Shown piece by piece: positions 1 through 13,741 of a stretch of 64,000 nucleotides of DNA. The notes under the pieces were generated by a model. That model saw only the letters and a program-made list of their open reading frames with translations, was not told the origin of the DNA and did no database searches. Source of the stretch: Pardosa pseudoannulata (taxonomy: Eukaryota; Arthropoda; Arachnida; Araneae; Lycosidae). The translations under genes were made by a program, and so were the position numbers. Each line of letters begins with the position of its first letter. Position 1 is the first letter of the stretch. Location: assembly GCA_032207245.1 (NCBI GenBank), contig CM063502.1, forward strand, positions 74,378,509 to 74,442,508. The letters run 5' to 3'.

Positions 1-2636
1 ATCATCGGTGTTTTAATAAGAAGCCAACAAAAATGCTTTAAGTTCTTGTGTTACTAGACATCTTTAAATTCAATCGTAAATCTATTTTCAATGAATTTTT
101 TATGTTCATAAAAAACAACCTAGACCTTTATTTAGATATAAATCCATTCTATTGTAGAAATAAGTAGGAATAGTAAACAGCTGTCAATTTTTTTTTTAAT
201 TTTAAACATTTTTACTTCAAGTTCAGTCCAAAATTCAACACTATTACATAATAGTTCATCTTCAAAACTGAACATAATTCTTTAAAAGACATTTCTATAA
301 CAAGAAAGTAGTTAGAATAAAAGAATATACATAATTATGTTAACCGTTATTATACATTGACAATATTCATATTTATTAAGTTTAATTCTACTTATCTTAA
401 TTATACTTATCATAACACATTTTATCCTCACATTTGTATAAAATTCCTAAAATTCAAAACAAACCAGAATGTTTCATAATAATTAGTCATTTAAATTGAA
501 TATTTTACTATTTGATTCCAAATCTTTATTATGCAATATTCTTTCAAGATAGTTTTTTGAGTATTATAAATTAATGTACTTATAATACTGGCAAATATAA
601 TGCTAAATGCCTGAAACAGAATAAATGTTAAGACTTCAAAACAGTGAATAAGTCTATATAACACTGATACGATGAGTGAATTGTCCGAATAAATTCTACT
701 TATCTAATTTTAAAAAAATTGCATTAAAATACGATGAAACACTTGTATTAAAATTTATTTTGTTCTATATAGAAATTTTTTTAAACAAATAAATAGAAAA
801 AAACAGTATTTTGTTTTTAGTTCTACAACGAATCGTTAAATCTGAGAATATTCACGCAAAGACTTTAAACACATTATTTTGAACGCAACTTCAAAGTTTT
901 AATACCAAGTTTCTTAGAAATTTTTAATGTCAATTTAAATTTAAAATTTTAAAAGTATTTTTTAAGATTTATTATTTTTCTTTTTCTTTCTTTATAGAAA
1001 ATTACTTATTACTTAAGCTAAACTTCAAACGGCGAAAGAATTTCATTTAAAAATATTTTTTAATGCAAAAAAACTTTTCATATCACAATGAAATTTTTCA
1101 GAAGAAATCCAATCCATCATACGGACTCATTAAATTTTCTCCAAACATAAAACGTAGAAAATTTTATTAGAAATATTTGCTTTAAATTATAGATTATTCT
1201 TAAATACTGCCCATTGTGACATATTTATAGTTCTTCTGCCAATATATTTTGCACAAATATCCGTAACTAAATTAAGTTGTAAGGATTTTGAAATAAAATT
1301 TACTGATCATCTAACTTTAAGCTAAGTTGCTAGTGATTACCTTTTTACCAATAATAATGAGCTCCAAATTGTATAATTCTCGTGATAAATAAGTAATTAT
1401 AGGTACCTTTAATTTCCCCTTGGGAAGTTTCTGTCTTGATAATCACCGTTCCGAAATTACTATTTTTCACCTTCCTCGATTAGAGAGTCCAGTAAAAACA
1501 TACGAATCCGCCCTCTGATTAAAATGGTCGCTAAAATAATGTTCCGGCAACTATTCCAGGACTTTTTATGCATTTTTAAAACCCGAACAAAAGAATTTGT
1601 CTTAAGCAAGCATTATTCTCCCTGAAACAAAGGAGAGAGCAATTTTTCATTAGAGTTTTTTTTCTTTTTCTTCCTTTACTTTCGCGTAGTTTTTGGTTGT
1701 GAAAGCAAATTGCGTCTTTGTTTTTAATTATTTTTTAATGTTTCGGATAATAATTCTCTTTAATGGACCACTAACTTAAAAATCTTAGTAAAAGTTCCGC
1801 AAGAAAGATTGTTTTGGACGGTTGCTCTTAAGTATCTAGGATCGCAGATCAGTTCTTTTCATCACTAATTGGCTTTCTACAACTGTTTTTACGAAGTGTG
1901 GAAATGTTGAGACCAACTTGAAGAAAGCTGAAATTCGCTAGAGTAAGCAAAGATCATTTAATATAAAATAGTGATATTCTTCGGAAGCGATATTCTCAGT
2001 TGTGGTATGGAATAAATACCATTTGGTTGAAGGGCAATTTTCAGAGTCTTCAAGTCGTTATTTACGGTTGTATGGGTGCGGGAGTAACAAAGTGAAAGCA
2101 ACGAGCTCTAAACATTAAGGAAATGGACGAAGCATTCAGCCAAGGGTTTACGATAAGCTACATGTTAGAAATGAAATCCCTTTCAATTAGGCAAAAGGAG
2201 TTCCGATTCGGAGCATTGCTTAATGAGATGTGAACAACTTTTACTCTAAGCGAGTGAACGAATAAAAACAAACGCACTTATATGGATTCAGGGATGTTTC
2301 CTCATCCTAATTTTGAGTTAAGTCTTTGAATAACATCGAATAAGATTATTGCTTCATGTCAAAATTTCGTAATTTGGAGGCTGTATATTCCATTATAGAG
2401 TTCTTTTCTGGTATAACGAAGAAAATAAGAGGCAATTTTAAAAATATTAACAATTTCCTACTTTTTTATATGTGTGAATATTCATTTTAAATATTCATTT
2501 GCATTTTCGTTTAATACTATGAACTTGAACATTAAAGGTTGGTTTAAAATTATCTAATCTTTGAGTATTTTGAAACTATTAACTGTTATTATCAGCTATT
2601 TCACGCCTCTCTCATCTGCAAAAACACCTTCTCTCT

Positions 2637-2640
<4 letters not shown>

Positions 2641-2735
<95 letters not shown>

Positions 2736-2765
2736 TTTATGTATAATATATATATATATATATAT
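2641..2765. repeat. Compound microsatellite (TA)n-(GA)n-(TA)n
   Basis: About 53 bp of pure TA passes directly into about 40 bp of pure GA. After a short break a second TA run ends near 2765. The apparent open frame across it (YIYI then RERE) is repeat translation, not a gene. Confidence 0.97.
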
Positions 2766-3482
2766 ACATGAATATCTTGATATTCTTTTCTAAAAATTCC
2801 TAAGTATAATAATCCAAAGAAAATTTACAAAGTTCAACAATGTTTCCAGATTTCAAAACAGTGTATTTGGAAACATGAAAAGAAGACTTTAATGTTTAAA
2901 TATTTCACGTTCTTTCCTCAAATACATTTGGAGATTATAACAAGAAACTCATTTATGTTTTGTTATTCTACTTACAGTTGAAACTTTATGATAATTATCT
3001 TTTAATTGAATAAAATTTATTTTCAAATCAAATTATTAATCGTTATAAAAATAACGTGGGTCTGACAATTTCTAATAAATTATACATAATTGATCTATTT
3101 ATTAATAGCTATAGTTAAGAAACACAACTTATATTAAATATATCTTTATTGCCCTGAGAAGAGATATATTCAAAATTAAATATCATTTAAAATAGACTTT
3201 TATTTCAATTCACAAAATAAAAAAATGGCAATTTTATAAAATCGTATATAATGCTTACGGAGTGAACAAAATTATCGTTCACTCTCTTTTTTTGTTTTGT
3301 TTTTAAATACAAGATTTTTCAAAATTGCGTAAATAATTTATCCTGATAAAGATTGTTAAAAAATAATAGTTTGATTTCTGAGCACTGTTTGCTTAATTTC
3401 ATTACTTTCCAAGTATTTTTCATTTGAAGTTTAGAAAGTCACTAAAATGTAAACAGTGCGAGCATCCATCTTTGTAAGTTCG

Positions 3483-4012
3483 TTCCAAAATCATTAGTTC
3501 TATATTTTTCAAGTTCAAAATTTTTCATTTGTTCAGATTTTTTTATTTTAACATACAAGATCCTAAGAAGTTACGTTTCTTTAGTGCATGGAAGGATTTC
3601 ATTTATATAAATATTATATTCTTGTATATTATTCATTATAATCTTTATCGTTCCAAAGTCATTAGTTCTGTATTTTTCAAGTTAAACAAAAAAATATTTT
3701 TTTTTATTTGTTGAGGTTTTTTTATTAACATCCCAGATCCTAAGAAGTTACGTTTCTTTAGTGCATGGAAGTATTTCATTTATATAAATATTCTATTCCT
3801 GGATATTATTCATTATAATCTTTATCTTTCCAAAATCATTAGTTCTGTATTTTTCAAGTTAGTTCAACAACAACAAAAAAAAACATTTTTTGTTTGTTTA
3901 GGTTTTTTTATTTTAACATCCCAGATCCTAAGAAGTTACGTTTCTTTAGTGAATGGAAGTATTTCATTTGTATAAATATTATATTCCTAGATTTTATTCA
4001 TTATAATCGTTG
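3483..4012. repeat. Three-copy tandem repeat, unit about 170 bp
   Basis: Three copies begin with TTCCAAA followed by TCATTAGTTCT at 3483, 3651 and 3828, giving spacings of 168 and 177 bp. Each holds CCTAAGAAGTTACGTTTCTT and ends in TTCATTATAATC. Copies differ by scattered substitutions and small A-run indels. An open frame at 3529-3714 lies within the copies and is not credible as a gene. Confidence 0.93.
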
Positions 4013-4254
4013 TTGTTTTGAAATTTGCTATAAGTAAATTGGCGATTTCCCTTAGTTTGTAAGACTTATAGAAATTTCAATTCTATAAATGTGTATGTAT
4101 GAGTTCTTGGATGATGAACTTTAATTTAGAGCCATATAAACAGGTCTTTTATGTTGTCTTAAAAGTCAGATAAAACTAATTTGCTATTAACTACCACAAA
4201 AGTACTTGATGCTCGAACAGTAATTAGATGTAAAAACATTGTAAGTAGAACAGA

Positions 4255-4440
4255 TAGATATTGTTTGGTTTGGTTTGAAGAACTACAGTCTACTTTTTTG
4301 CTACAATTAGTGAGACCGAGAGCTACTGCTTAAAATCGATGCCGAACGGTTACGGTAATTCATATCCTCAGCGGGACTTGAACACGCGAACTCCGGTAAC
4401 GAAGAACAGCGTCCTACCATTCGGCCATCGTTCGGAAATG
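4255..4440 (-). mobile_element. tRNA-derived SINE (probable)
   Basis: Read on the minus strand, 4427-4417 is TGGCCGAATGG, a good pol III A box, and 4383-4373 is GTTCAAGTCCC, close to the B box consensus, with tRNA-like spacing. The tRNA-like head is followed by a body running to about 4255. The segment is clearly richer in GC than its surroundings. It does not fold cleanly as a complete tRNA, so I call it a SINE head rather than a functional tRNA gene. SINE family not recognised. Confidence 0.55.
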
Positions 4441-6323
4441 TTGCTTGTAAAACCGAATTTGATGTCATTTTAAGTTATCCTGTATACATATATGAACACA
4501 GATAGTGTCAAATGCTTTACGATTGACAAAACCAATATTTATTGGTTAGATATTCAAGATACCAGAAGCAAAAATACTTTAAGATATCAGGATTTAAACA
4601 AAGATCTGGACTTTTTTTTGTTACTCAAATTTTTATTTTAACATCATTACAAAATTAAATTTCATTGGTTAGGGACTTTGGCTAGAGATATTTCAGTTTT
4701 CAAAATTCCAGTAGCAAAAAAAATTTAGCAGGTCACATTTAGATTAGGGATTTAATGTCTTTTATCTTTGTTTTTAACGTTTTTTTTTTCAATTTTTATA
4801 GTATCAGGAAAATTATATGTGTTTACTTCAAAAGAAATCTTAATATATCCACACAAGGTAAAAAAAACTATGACTATCAGAAAGATCTTTGAAAATAAAT
4901 CCATAATATAAGAAAATAAATTAGATTGAACAATACGTTAAAAAAATCTATAAAATGCTAGTAAAAACACAATTCGCATTATATATGCATGTCAGGGATG
5001 GTTCCCGATAATAAGTTAAGTTTGGTCGATGTTTGAGAAGTAGCAACTAAAAGATTAAAAAAAGTTATATCATATATTTTGTATTTCACCAGTATTATTA
5101 TATTACTTGTATTACTTCAGTTTCATTGTTTTACATTATTCTCTATCTGTATCAAATAAAATAATACAAAATGAAAATAACGCAAAATATATTTTGATGA
5201 CAATAGAATTGGTTAGATAACATCGGTTTGAACAGCTTTGTATACAATGCGGTTATTCATTTACTGCTTGCGGGAAAATGTCTTCACTTCCTGGTAATTT
5301 TAAATATTTTTACAAAAGTTTTATTGTATATCTTACAGATTTCAAAATACGACTAGAATGTTTCTTTGTAAACCATTCATTTGTCACAGGTATTGCGTTT
5401 ACCCACTATAGCTCGTTTTTTACGGAAATTTGAAATAACGAGATGCAACTTAGTGCAAATTTCATGTCCCACCGACCATAAAAACTCGTAATACAAAATT
5501 CCGAGTACTCTGGACCCAAGAAATCCTAAGGTAAAACGAGTGAATATTTTACAATTTAGGAAGGACTCTATTGGCTAATTTTGTATATCTTAGACCCAAA
5601 AAATCCGAGTTCAAGGAAATAAGTTTACTTTTACGGCGAAGCTTCGGAGATACGGACCTGAGAAAAGTTGAAATTCTTGTATAGAAACTTTTTTTATAAC
5701 CAACAGCTGAGAAATTGTACTTTTTGTGTGATTCCATCCTTTTTCTTGCCTAAACAACACCTCTATTTTATTTCACTCATACAATTGAATTCTTCAGAAG
5801 AGTGGACATGTTCACTAAACCTGCACCTAATCCCGGAACGCATTTCTGTACAACTCACCTTTGCTTAAGAATTTTTCTCATTAAGGAAATCGCCGTTATA
5901 GATTGCATAGAAATCATTCCGGAATATTTTCGTTTACAGTTTACAATATGCTGTGTACGTTTTTGAAGAAGTGCAGTTTTGAGAAAAGTCAGCCTCATGA
6001 ATAAAGTTCATGCTAAAGGACAACATTAAAAGCAATTGATATTTTTATTATTATATTTTTTACTTAAATACGGTTTTTTGCTTAATAGTTAAGGGAATCA
6101 TTTTGTTTTGTTGCAGGGCCCTCCTCATTAGTATATCCCTGGGACTCAGTTTGGGTATAGTTCAGTGTGAACACTGAGCTTATTATACAGAATTAGACTT
6201 AGAGCCATTCTCATCAAAAATCGTTTAATGGGTAACCACGATTAATATCTGTTTAAACAGAGAATTGTGTCCCACTATAGGTTGACACCATGGGTTAATC
6301 GCTTTTAGCTATTAAACGACTTT

Positions 6324-6840
6324 GGTGACACCGGATCTCAATCTTTTAAACCTACATCTAAATATAACTAAAATTTACAGCATACAAAAAGACAATATCT
6401 AGTCTCGGCAAAGGAATTATATTGTTATTAAAACATATTGCAAAGGTAACTGATATTCTAGATAATTTTTAATATTACATCATAATGCATTATAATAAAA
6501 GTATCATTGCTTTTATCCACACGTGTCAACACATACAGTATAGTATGTGTACCCTTCTCTTCGTCCACAGAATGTAACAAACAGGAGATTCTGCCAAATT
6601 CATGCTGAATAAGATAAAAAGGTGAGACCAGATCTCAATCTTTTAAATCTACATCTAAATATAACTATAATTTATAGCATACAAAAAGACAATATCTAGT
6701 CTTGGCAAAGGAATTATATTGTTATTAAAACATATTGCAAATGTAACTGATATTCTAGATAATTTTTAACATAACGCCATAATGCATTACAATAAAAGCA
6801 TCATTAGTTTTATTCACACGTGTCAACACATACTGTGTAG
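6324..6840. repeat. Direct duplication, period about 297 bp
   Basis: The segment GATCTCAATCTTTTAAA and the roughly 210 bp after it at 6334 recur at 6631. Both copies end in CACACGTGTCAACACATAC. They differ at about one base in twenty, and about 75 bp of single-copy sequence lies between them. Confidence 0.93.
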
Positions 6841-7374
6841 AATCTGAATTTTCCTTCAAACAATTTATTAATCTTGTTTAAGAGTGAATGATAGACAGCA
6901 AATATAAATGACTTTAAACAATATAAGCTAAATTGTTGTAGCATTAGTGCCATAGAACAAATACGAAAACTGTAAAGCCATTGATTTATTAGAAAGGGTA
7001 GTCTTTAAATATGTTACTTCAAAACATTCTTAGTACATTCTTAGAAAAAAACAAAATCTTAATATACTAAGAGTAAAACAATATCAGGAAAAGGTTTGGA
7101 TTTATTTTCCTTTCTTTATGGCTCTGAAATCATTTCAAGAAAGACTAATATTTCGAAGCTACGGATTTTCATGAAAATGTAACATGTTCTGCCACAATCA
7201 CTGTCTCTTTATTGTCCACATCATTCACTTATTGCTTCATTGAAGTTGTATTATAGGGTTGTGTTATGTCTGTGTCTAGACACACACCGTAGTATTAAAT
7301 GTCCTTAATAAACTTTCCAATAAGAACACCGAAACTCAGCAGTAATAAAGAGAACTCATATTGTCTTACAAAAT

Positions 7375-7856
7375 GATTCGTAGGTTATAAGTTATTATGT
7401 GCATCAATGTCATGTAACTTTTCTTTTTTGTTGCTGTTCAATATTTTTATCTTTTTACCTACCAATAAGTCATTCAAAATTCATTAAATGCATAATAACA
7501 AAATAAACTGCATTCCTTTCTTTAATAAGAAAAACCAAATTATGGCACTAAGTCGTTTATTAAAAGTAAACTAAAATGTCTTTTTTTCCAAAGAAAGCAT
7601 AACTTTAGTCTGTCTGATTCGTAGGTTATAAGTTATTATGTGCATCGATGCCATGTAACTTTTCTTTTTTGTTGCTGTTCAATATTTTTATCTTTTTACC
7701 TACCAATAAGTCATTCAAAATTCATTAAATGCATAATAACAAAATAAACTGCGTATTTCCTTAATTAGAAAAACCAAATTATGGCACCAAGTCGTTTTAT
7801 TAAAAGTGAACTATAATGTCTTTTTTTCCCAAAGAAAGCAAAACTTTAGTCTGTCT
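7375..7856. repeat. Head-to-tail duplication, unit 241 bp
   Basis: GATTCGTAGGTTATAAGTTA starts both copies, at 7375 and 7616. The two copies abut exactly and both end with TTTAGTCTGTCT. They differ by only a few substitutions and indels, so the duplication looks fairly recent. Confidence 0.95.
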
Positions 7857-9069
7857 ACAAGTTTATAAAGAGGACCAATATGTTCAATCAAAATGCTTTA
7901 AATTTAGTAAAGACTTTACAAAAAGATAATTTAAGTAAATTTGTAAGTTTAGATATTTGAATTGAAAGAAATCTCAAGAAATAATTTTGAAAGAAAAATA
8001 TTGCAGTCTTGTTGAAGTTCATACGTTCTTGTAAATATACGCAATGTAGCATGATTTTGATGGCCTCCAAATTTTAATCACTCATGTCTGCAATATTACG
8101 AGAATTAGGACATATCAGTATTTAATTCTCCTCTCTTAAAATTTAGATAAATCCTGGATCTCTTTCATGACAAAAGCATTAAAAAGCATTATTATTACGG
8201 CATTTATTGCTTTTGTTATGAAACTCTAACTCCTGAAATCTTTAAAAAGTTCTATTTTACAGTTCCTAACAAACTCTGTGTATGACTCTTCTTTGTGTCC
8301 ATAATGGTAAATTTTCTCAAAGTATTTGCTTTTAATAAAGTCCTTTATATTGTGACCTTCAGAGTTATAAACTAAAAATTTTCAAAACAAGGGAAAATAT
8401 TTCCTACATCGCGTGTACAAAGATATAAGCTTTCCCATAGAAAATTTTCTGCAAGAAAAAGAAAGGAAAATTGCTTCCAAACTAGTACACAGAGAAGTTT
8501 AAAAGTAAGAAAGACAGTTTGTAAATTTTGAACTTATATTTATCTTAAAATACTATATAGAAAACAAAGAACATACAACAGAGAAGGTTTCAAAAGTAGT
8601 TTAAAGAACACATATTTACAATGATGTCTAACTTTTTCCTTTTCTACATTTCTGAAAAATACTTAAATTCTTCTGATTAATACCGAAAATTTTAGTTCGT
8701 GTTTGTGATTAAAAACAATTTCTACCTCAAGGCCAATAAACAAAAGTATAAAATATATTCAAAGCTTGTTTAAAGTGAAAAGCTAATGTTTGTCACCTGC
8801 CCACTTACAGTTTGTAAAAGGTTTTAATTTTGCCATTCAAAATCTTTTTAATGTTCGCTTAATGATTATTTAAAGGGAAAACAAGCGATTAACTCCTTTT
8901 TATTCTCTGTGTGCTATAAATATAAGTTATGGATATTATCATTAAGTGGATTCTTAAAGTTCCTAAATTTAATTTTTATGAAAGTATTCCAAGAATCGAA
9001 TAAAAAAAGAGCATTAGAAGCAATTTATTCTGGTTATGGGGGAAATATTACCACGTGCTTTCTAACACT

Positions 9070-10190
9070 TTAATCATTTGCGGAATGTAATAAGTAAGAT
9101 TAAAAGTATAAATTTTGAAACGCTTTCTTAAATTTAAGAAGTTTAATGACTCTTTGTCATTTATCCAAACTACGTGTTTCATTATGCTTATTAGCAAGAG
9201 AGCAACCCTAATAACTCAATACAAAAAGTGCATAAGTAACAGAGCAATAATTTTTCTAGTGCATGTTACACGTATAGTTGTTTTTAATGCCTTTAATATT
9301 TTTTATGAAATGATTTAATGATAAACGATTGATATTATATCTAACGAGAAATACGGTATAAGACGATGATTATATATATTGGTAGTTCATTATTATATTG
9401 ATTGTTTCATAATTATATAGTATTCTAACTTTCATCTCGTTTTTCTATGTCGCATGAATTAATTGACATTACAATTTTCTACTCGGGTAGTATTTTCAAC
9501 ATTAAAAATAATATAGGACCAAAAACCATTTACAAATTGAATACACTTTAATATGAAACTAAAAAAAATAGTTTTTTAGCCTTCAGTGTAATGCTGTAAG
9601 AACAGTCACTTCAATATTAATGATCTAAAATAAATTCCAATAAAAACTAAGCATATGAATTTGATTTGTAAATGAATATGTTTTCAGTGTTGACTACATT
9701 TACTTTAAATGTAATTTTTAAATTAGGCATAAACATATATATAAATGTTTTAACAATTTCCTACGGATATTTCACGTTTCAAGTATTTTTGTTGTTATAA
9801 TAAGATATTTTTATTATTTCCGAAATGTATAAAGTAAGATTAAAAATATTTATCTTCAATTGCTTTCTTAAACTTAAGTAGTTTAATAACGGTATAGCAT
9901 TGGTCTGTGTTTCATTATGTTTATTAACAGGATAATAGTCCTAATACTTCCATAAAATATGGTCATAAGTAACAACGGATTTTTCTAGTGTATGCCACAC
10001 ACACATAACTGCTTTTTATGCATTAGGTACATATTTTACCATAAATATATAAGTATTGATATTACGTCCAAGAAAAAGTATGCTGTACTTCGATGATTAC
10101 ATATTTTAATAATTTATTATTATATTTATTATTTCAGAATGATATGCGATTTCAACTTTCATTTTGTTATTTACCATGTGCATGCATTAA
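9070..10190. repeat. Old diverged duplication, offset about 740 bp
   Basis: The block at about 9080-9450 (GTAATAAGTAAGATTAAAA, GTGTTTCATTATGCTTATTA, TTTTTCTAGTGCATG) reappears at about 9820-10190 with many substitutions. The short open frame at 9115-9318 lies in the first copy and is not conserved in the second, which argues against coding. Confidence 0.8.
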
Positions 10191-10266
10191 CCCCCGCACA
10201 CACACACCCCTTGCCCCCCCCCCCCCCCCCCCCCCCGGGCCCCCCCCCCCACCCCCCCCCCCCCCC
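10190..10266. repeat. CA/poly-C tract with central GGG
   Basis: A short (CA)n run leads into about 50 bases that are almost all C, broken only by GGG at 10237-10239 and one A. The minus strand is therefore a long G tract able to form G-quadruplexes. A proline-run open frame across it (10093-10398) is composition driven and not a gene. Confidence 0.95.
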
Positions 10267-12531
10267 TATGTCAGTTCTTTATTCGTGGACTACTTTGTGT
10301 TAAAGAAAATAATAGAAATGAGTAAATTTACTTTTCCACGGAATCAAAAATATATAAATTTAGTTTTCAGTTTAATCACTTCAAAATCATTCGTTTAAAA
10401 CAAATTTCCCTTAAAATTAAACATAAAAATGTAACTTTAATATATAAAACAACGTATTTTCATACAATTCCGCATATATAGCTTATAAATATAATTTCTC
10501 AAAAGACTTGCCGATTACATACAGACATTTTGTTTTTCGAAAGCATTTCTGATAACATTGGTATACTAATCAATACTATAATCGCCCGATAATTTGCCGA
10601 GCACTCTTGCTGCTTGGAGAAAATAAACTATCTGAATTTTTGAGTAAATTGTAGTCCTTCAATTTACGTCATTAAGAACTCCTTATAATAAAATAAATGA
10701 CTTATTGGATTAGGGTCAATGCAATGTAGAGACCAGTACGTAAGGGAAATTTCATGTTTCTCTTCCTTGAATCACTTCAGGACATCCGAATCCTTTGAAA
10801 TGGTACAATATTTTATGTAAATTATTTTTCACTTTCCAAGAACACTAAAACATGCATTTTTGTTAAATTTCTCTAAGAATCTATATAATATTGAGAGAAT
10901 GAGTGCTTACTACCTACGAAGTTTAACCCATTAATACCTAGCGTCTCTTTCTATTAACAGCAAAATATAGTTTGCAGAACTTTTATGGTTTACCGAAATG
11001 AATTTTCCTTTTCAGCAAAAGTATATGATAATCTACCAGATATTCGATAACTTCCTATTACTTATAATTTTTTTATTTGAAATAGCATTTTATGACTTTT
11101 CAATCCTCGCTCAGAACTTCACCTTTCCGAGAGGTACATCAATTAAAATCATGACGAAAAGCTATATCTATTATAGAAATTTTCTCTTAGAGTACTGTTT
11201 TCATAGATGATACCGAATAACTCTCTTCTCGTGAAGTTTTCTATTTTTACAAATGGCAAACTGTGAAGTACTGATTACTAATGAGGACAAGCTGCAATGT
11301 TCGAAGTATATAAATTTCCTATTTGTTTTGCTCTCTACAATCAATAATAATTTTTATTCAAGGTATACATTAATGTATATCTGGCAGAAAGGACTCGAGA
11401 ATTAACTGATTAATATGATTATTATTTACCCAAAGACAGAGCGAGAGAGATACCTGCTAAAAGCAAAAAGCTTGGGAGAGTTTTTACCTTAAACCTTCAC
11501 AAAATGCTCTTTGTTTCGTAAATAGGTTATTTTTTGAATTAATCAGTATCGCTTTCTTAATTGTAGCAAGAACAACTTATATGAACCACTTAAAATTAAT
11601 GTCTTGAATAACGTATTTTCTATTACACGATAAATATAATGAATAAAGCATTCCCCAATACTCTAGAGATTAAAATCTCATAATTCTAAATACAGAAACG
11701 TCGTTTTGTCTATTGTTTAGACGGTGCGTGAAGGAAAAATTATCAAGCGAGATGCTGTCAAGATAGATTAGAAATCTAGCTGAACACAATAGAAACGAAA
11801 TTTTCCTTTACTTTAGTTTCACAAGATAGACACACTCGTGCTACCACCTAAAGACCTAATAGAAATCAATTCAATGTATAAAAAAATAAATTGCGCTTTA
11901 AAATCCTATGTAAGAGAAAAAAAAATTCTCGGGATAAAATAAAAAAATTTCATTTAAAGTAATATCGTGTAATGATTTCCTTTCTAATGTTAGAAAAAAT
12001 GCTGTAAATCATAGGATTTAGCAGGTTTTTTTCTTTGCAATTGTAAATATTAACTCCCTACTGTTTAATCAAAATACATTTTGAGAAAAATATTTGCATT
12101 TATCAATTTAATGTTACGAAATGAAGACATGAATACGTTTGAAATATACTTCGTTCTAAACACATTACTCTGTTTATAACTTATTATATTGTCATTATCT
12201 TTAGAATTACTTTTTTTACCCTTAATAAATCAAGCTGTAAGTTACTAAAGTAATCAAAATAAGCTCTCAAGCATTTAAATAATTATCTTATTTGATATCA
12301 CACTTTTGAAGATTAATCAATAATAAAAAAAAGTTAATAGATTTAACTATAAATTACTCAGATACATGTTATTTATGCATGACTATGGTATATTTTTTAA
12401 AATGAATGGGAAAATATTGTTTCTATTGTTCATGAAATTAGTAAAATGTCATCATTTATTATAAACTTCTGATTTTTTCATTGATATATTAATATAATAT
12501 AGAGAAAATAGTATAGTATATTAGAATATAG

Positions 12532-12533
<2 letters not shown>

Positions 12534-12609
<76 letters not shown>
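12534..12609. repeat. (TA)n-(TG)n microsatellite
   Basis: About 46 bp of TA pass directly into about 29 bp of TG. Confidence 0.97.
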
Positions 12610-12611
<2 letters not shown>

Positions 12612-12986
12612 TATTAAAATCCCTTATTTACATATTTTAATATTAATTTAATAACTTTTATTCATAAAGTACGTTGGGTGTTTGTGGGGCAATTCTGAGT
12701 TTTCCCTCCAGACATGCTATAGACTTAATTCAGCCTCTGTCTGTACTACTTTAGCCAACAGTTAGCACGTTGTCTTTCAACATGGGTATTTTTTATCACG
12801 TGATCAATTGTACTTAGGGATTATTCGTAGTCTTTTTACCTGAAAAATCCCTACTACTAAATGCGTGTGTGCAGGATCACATTTTCTGGGGCAGGATGTT
12901 GTAAACGTTCTTGCCTTGCCTGTTGTATGGATTTCATGTATCTTACCAGAAATGAAATGTTTTGTGCTTTTGAATGAGTCTCGCCC

Positions 12987-12987
<1 letters not shown>

Positions 12988-13062
<75 letters not shown>
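12988..13062. repeat. (TA)n microsatellite
   Basis: About 75 bp of pure TA. It lies upstream of the interspersed repeat at 13175-13625. The YIYI open frames on both strands here are artefacts. Confidence 0.97.
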
Positions 13063-13064
<2 letters not shown>

Positions 13065-13174
13065 GTAACACGGCGATGTATAATGTAACCGTTCACAAAT
13101 AATTTTAGCTTCTGTTATTTTTATTTGCCCGGGCTACTGGGCAAGGAGAAATCTATGAAAACAGATTATTGAAG

Positions 13175-13625
13175 TAATATACAGTCGGACAACATTGAAG
13201 AGAACGGCACACAAGTCCTAGTGGAATTTAAATATTATTTTAGAGAATGACATGTGTTTCACAGTTAAAGACAGAAGATAGAATGAATATCAAAACACGT
13301 GCTGGAACAGGGTTGGACCCCAGAGCAAGAAGGAGACAAATCTTTGCCAGAGAAAATAGCTTAGTTGGCGTTATTAATAAGAAAAGGGAGCTTACATCAT
13401 TGAAAAGTGAGCCGGGAACAGCTGAAAAATATGGCAGAAAAGTGGTACAAAATTTGCATTTATCGCAGAGAAAGTTTTGGGAAATAGGTTGGAAGAATGT
13501 TAAGTCACGAACACTCCTTTAATTAAGATATTTTGTAGCTGGGAAAATAGATTTAAAGGAATAAGAATGGGAGAGAGGAGATTTTTTATGAGTGTATTAA
13601 TATTGATATATTAAATATGTATATA
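13175..13625 (+). mobile_element. Interspersed repeat copy A, flanked by TA-rich DNA
   Basis: The motif ACATTGAAGAGAACGGCAC near 13190 and GAATGGGAGAGAGG near 13566 both recur in the same order and orientation about 22 kb downstream (35010-35405). Copy A contains an open frame of 91 codons at 13247-13522, but copy B does not keep it open, so it is not credible as a host gene. Strand is nominal. Both copies have (TA)n upstream and run into GATATATTA followed by TA-rich sequence at the 3' side. Class unknown. Confidence 0.65.
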
Positions 13626-13669
13626 TACAAATATATATAGATATATGCTAATCTTAAAATCTCTTTCAG

Positions 13670-13741
13670 AGATCTCAGTTGGAACAGTATCGAAGATTTG
13701 CAGGAAAGGGCATTCTCACATCTACCACGTCTTCAAGAATT
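13670..13741 (+). CDS. rk: Exon 1 in window: LRR 1
   Basis: 72 bp, 24 residues. The acceptor is CTCTTTCAG and the donor is GTGAGT. The repeat reads DLSWNSIEDL, then AFSHLPRLQEL. It has the canonical LRR pattern L.L..N.I..L...AF..L..L..L and enters and leaves in phase 2. By position it matches the first LRR after the LRRNT in LGR4/5/6-type receptors; that alignment is from recalled family sequence. Confidence 0.88.

Larger units (their letters stand above)
1..13669. other. Upstream or intronic region without recognised exons
   Basis: Very AT-rich sequence with stops in all frames. Because exon 1 begins in the middle of a codon of an LRR, at least one earlier exon must exist, so part or all of this stretch is probably intron. 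I looked for short exons with a cysteine-rich LRRNT or an LRR and found none. About 1400-2300 is less AT-rich and holds a short open stretch near 2095-2231 that I do not recognise. Listed separately: tandem duplications, a tRNA-derived SINE, a poly-C tract and (TA)n arrays. No promoter could be identified. Confidence 0.6.

Noticed and set aside
3483..4012. CRISPR-like array
   Set aside because: Units are head-to-tail duplicates without short identical repeats separated by unique spacers, and the genome is eukaryotic.
4370..4435. Functional tRNA gene on the minus strand
   Set aside because: Boxes A and B are present, but acceptor and anticodon stems do not pair cleanly, and the sequence continues into a non-tRNA body; SINE preferred.
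10093..10398. 101-codon frame with a proline run
   Set aside because: The run comes from the poly-C tract; flanking residues show no domain and the tract is prone to length error.
13247..13522. 91-codon open frame without simple repeats
   Set aside because: It lies inside the interspersed repeat copy A and is not open in copy B, so it is more likely repeat sequence than a host gene.
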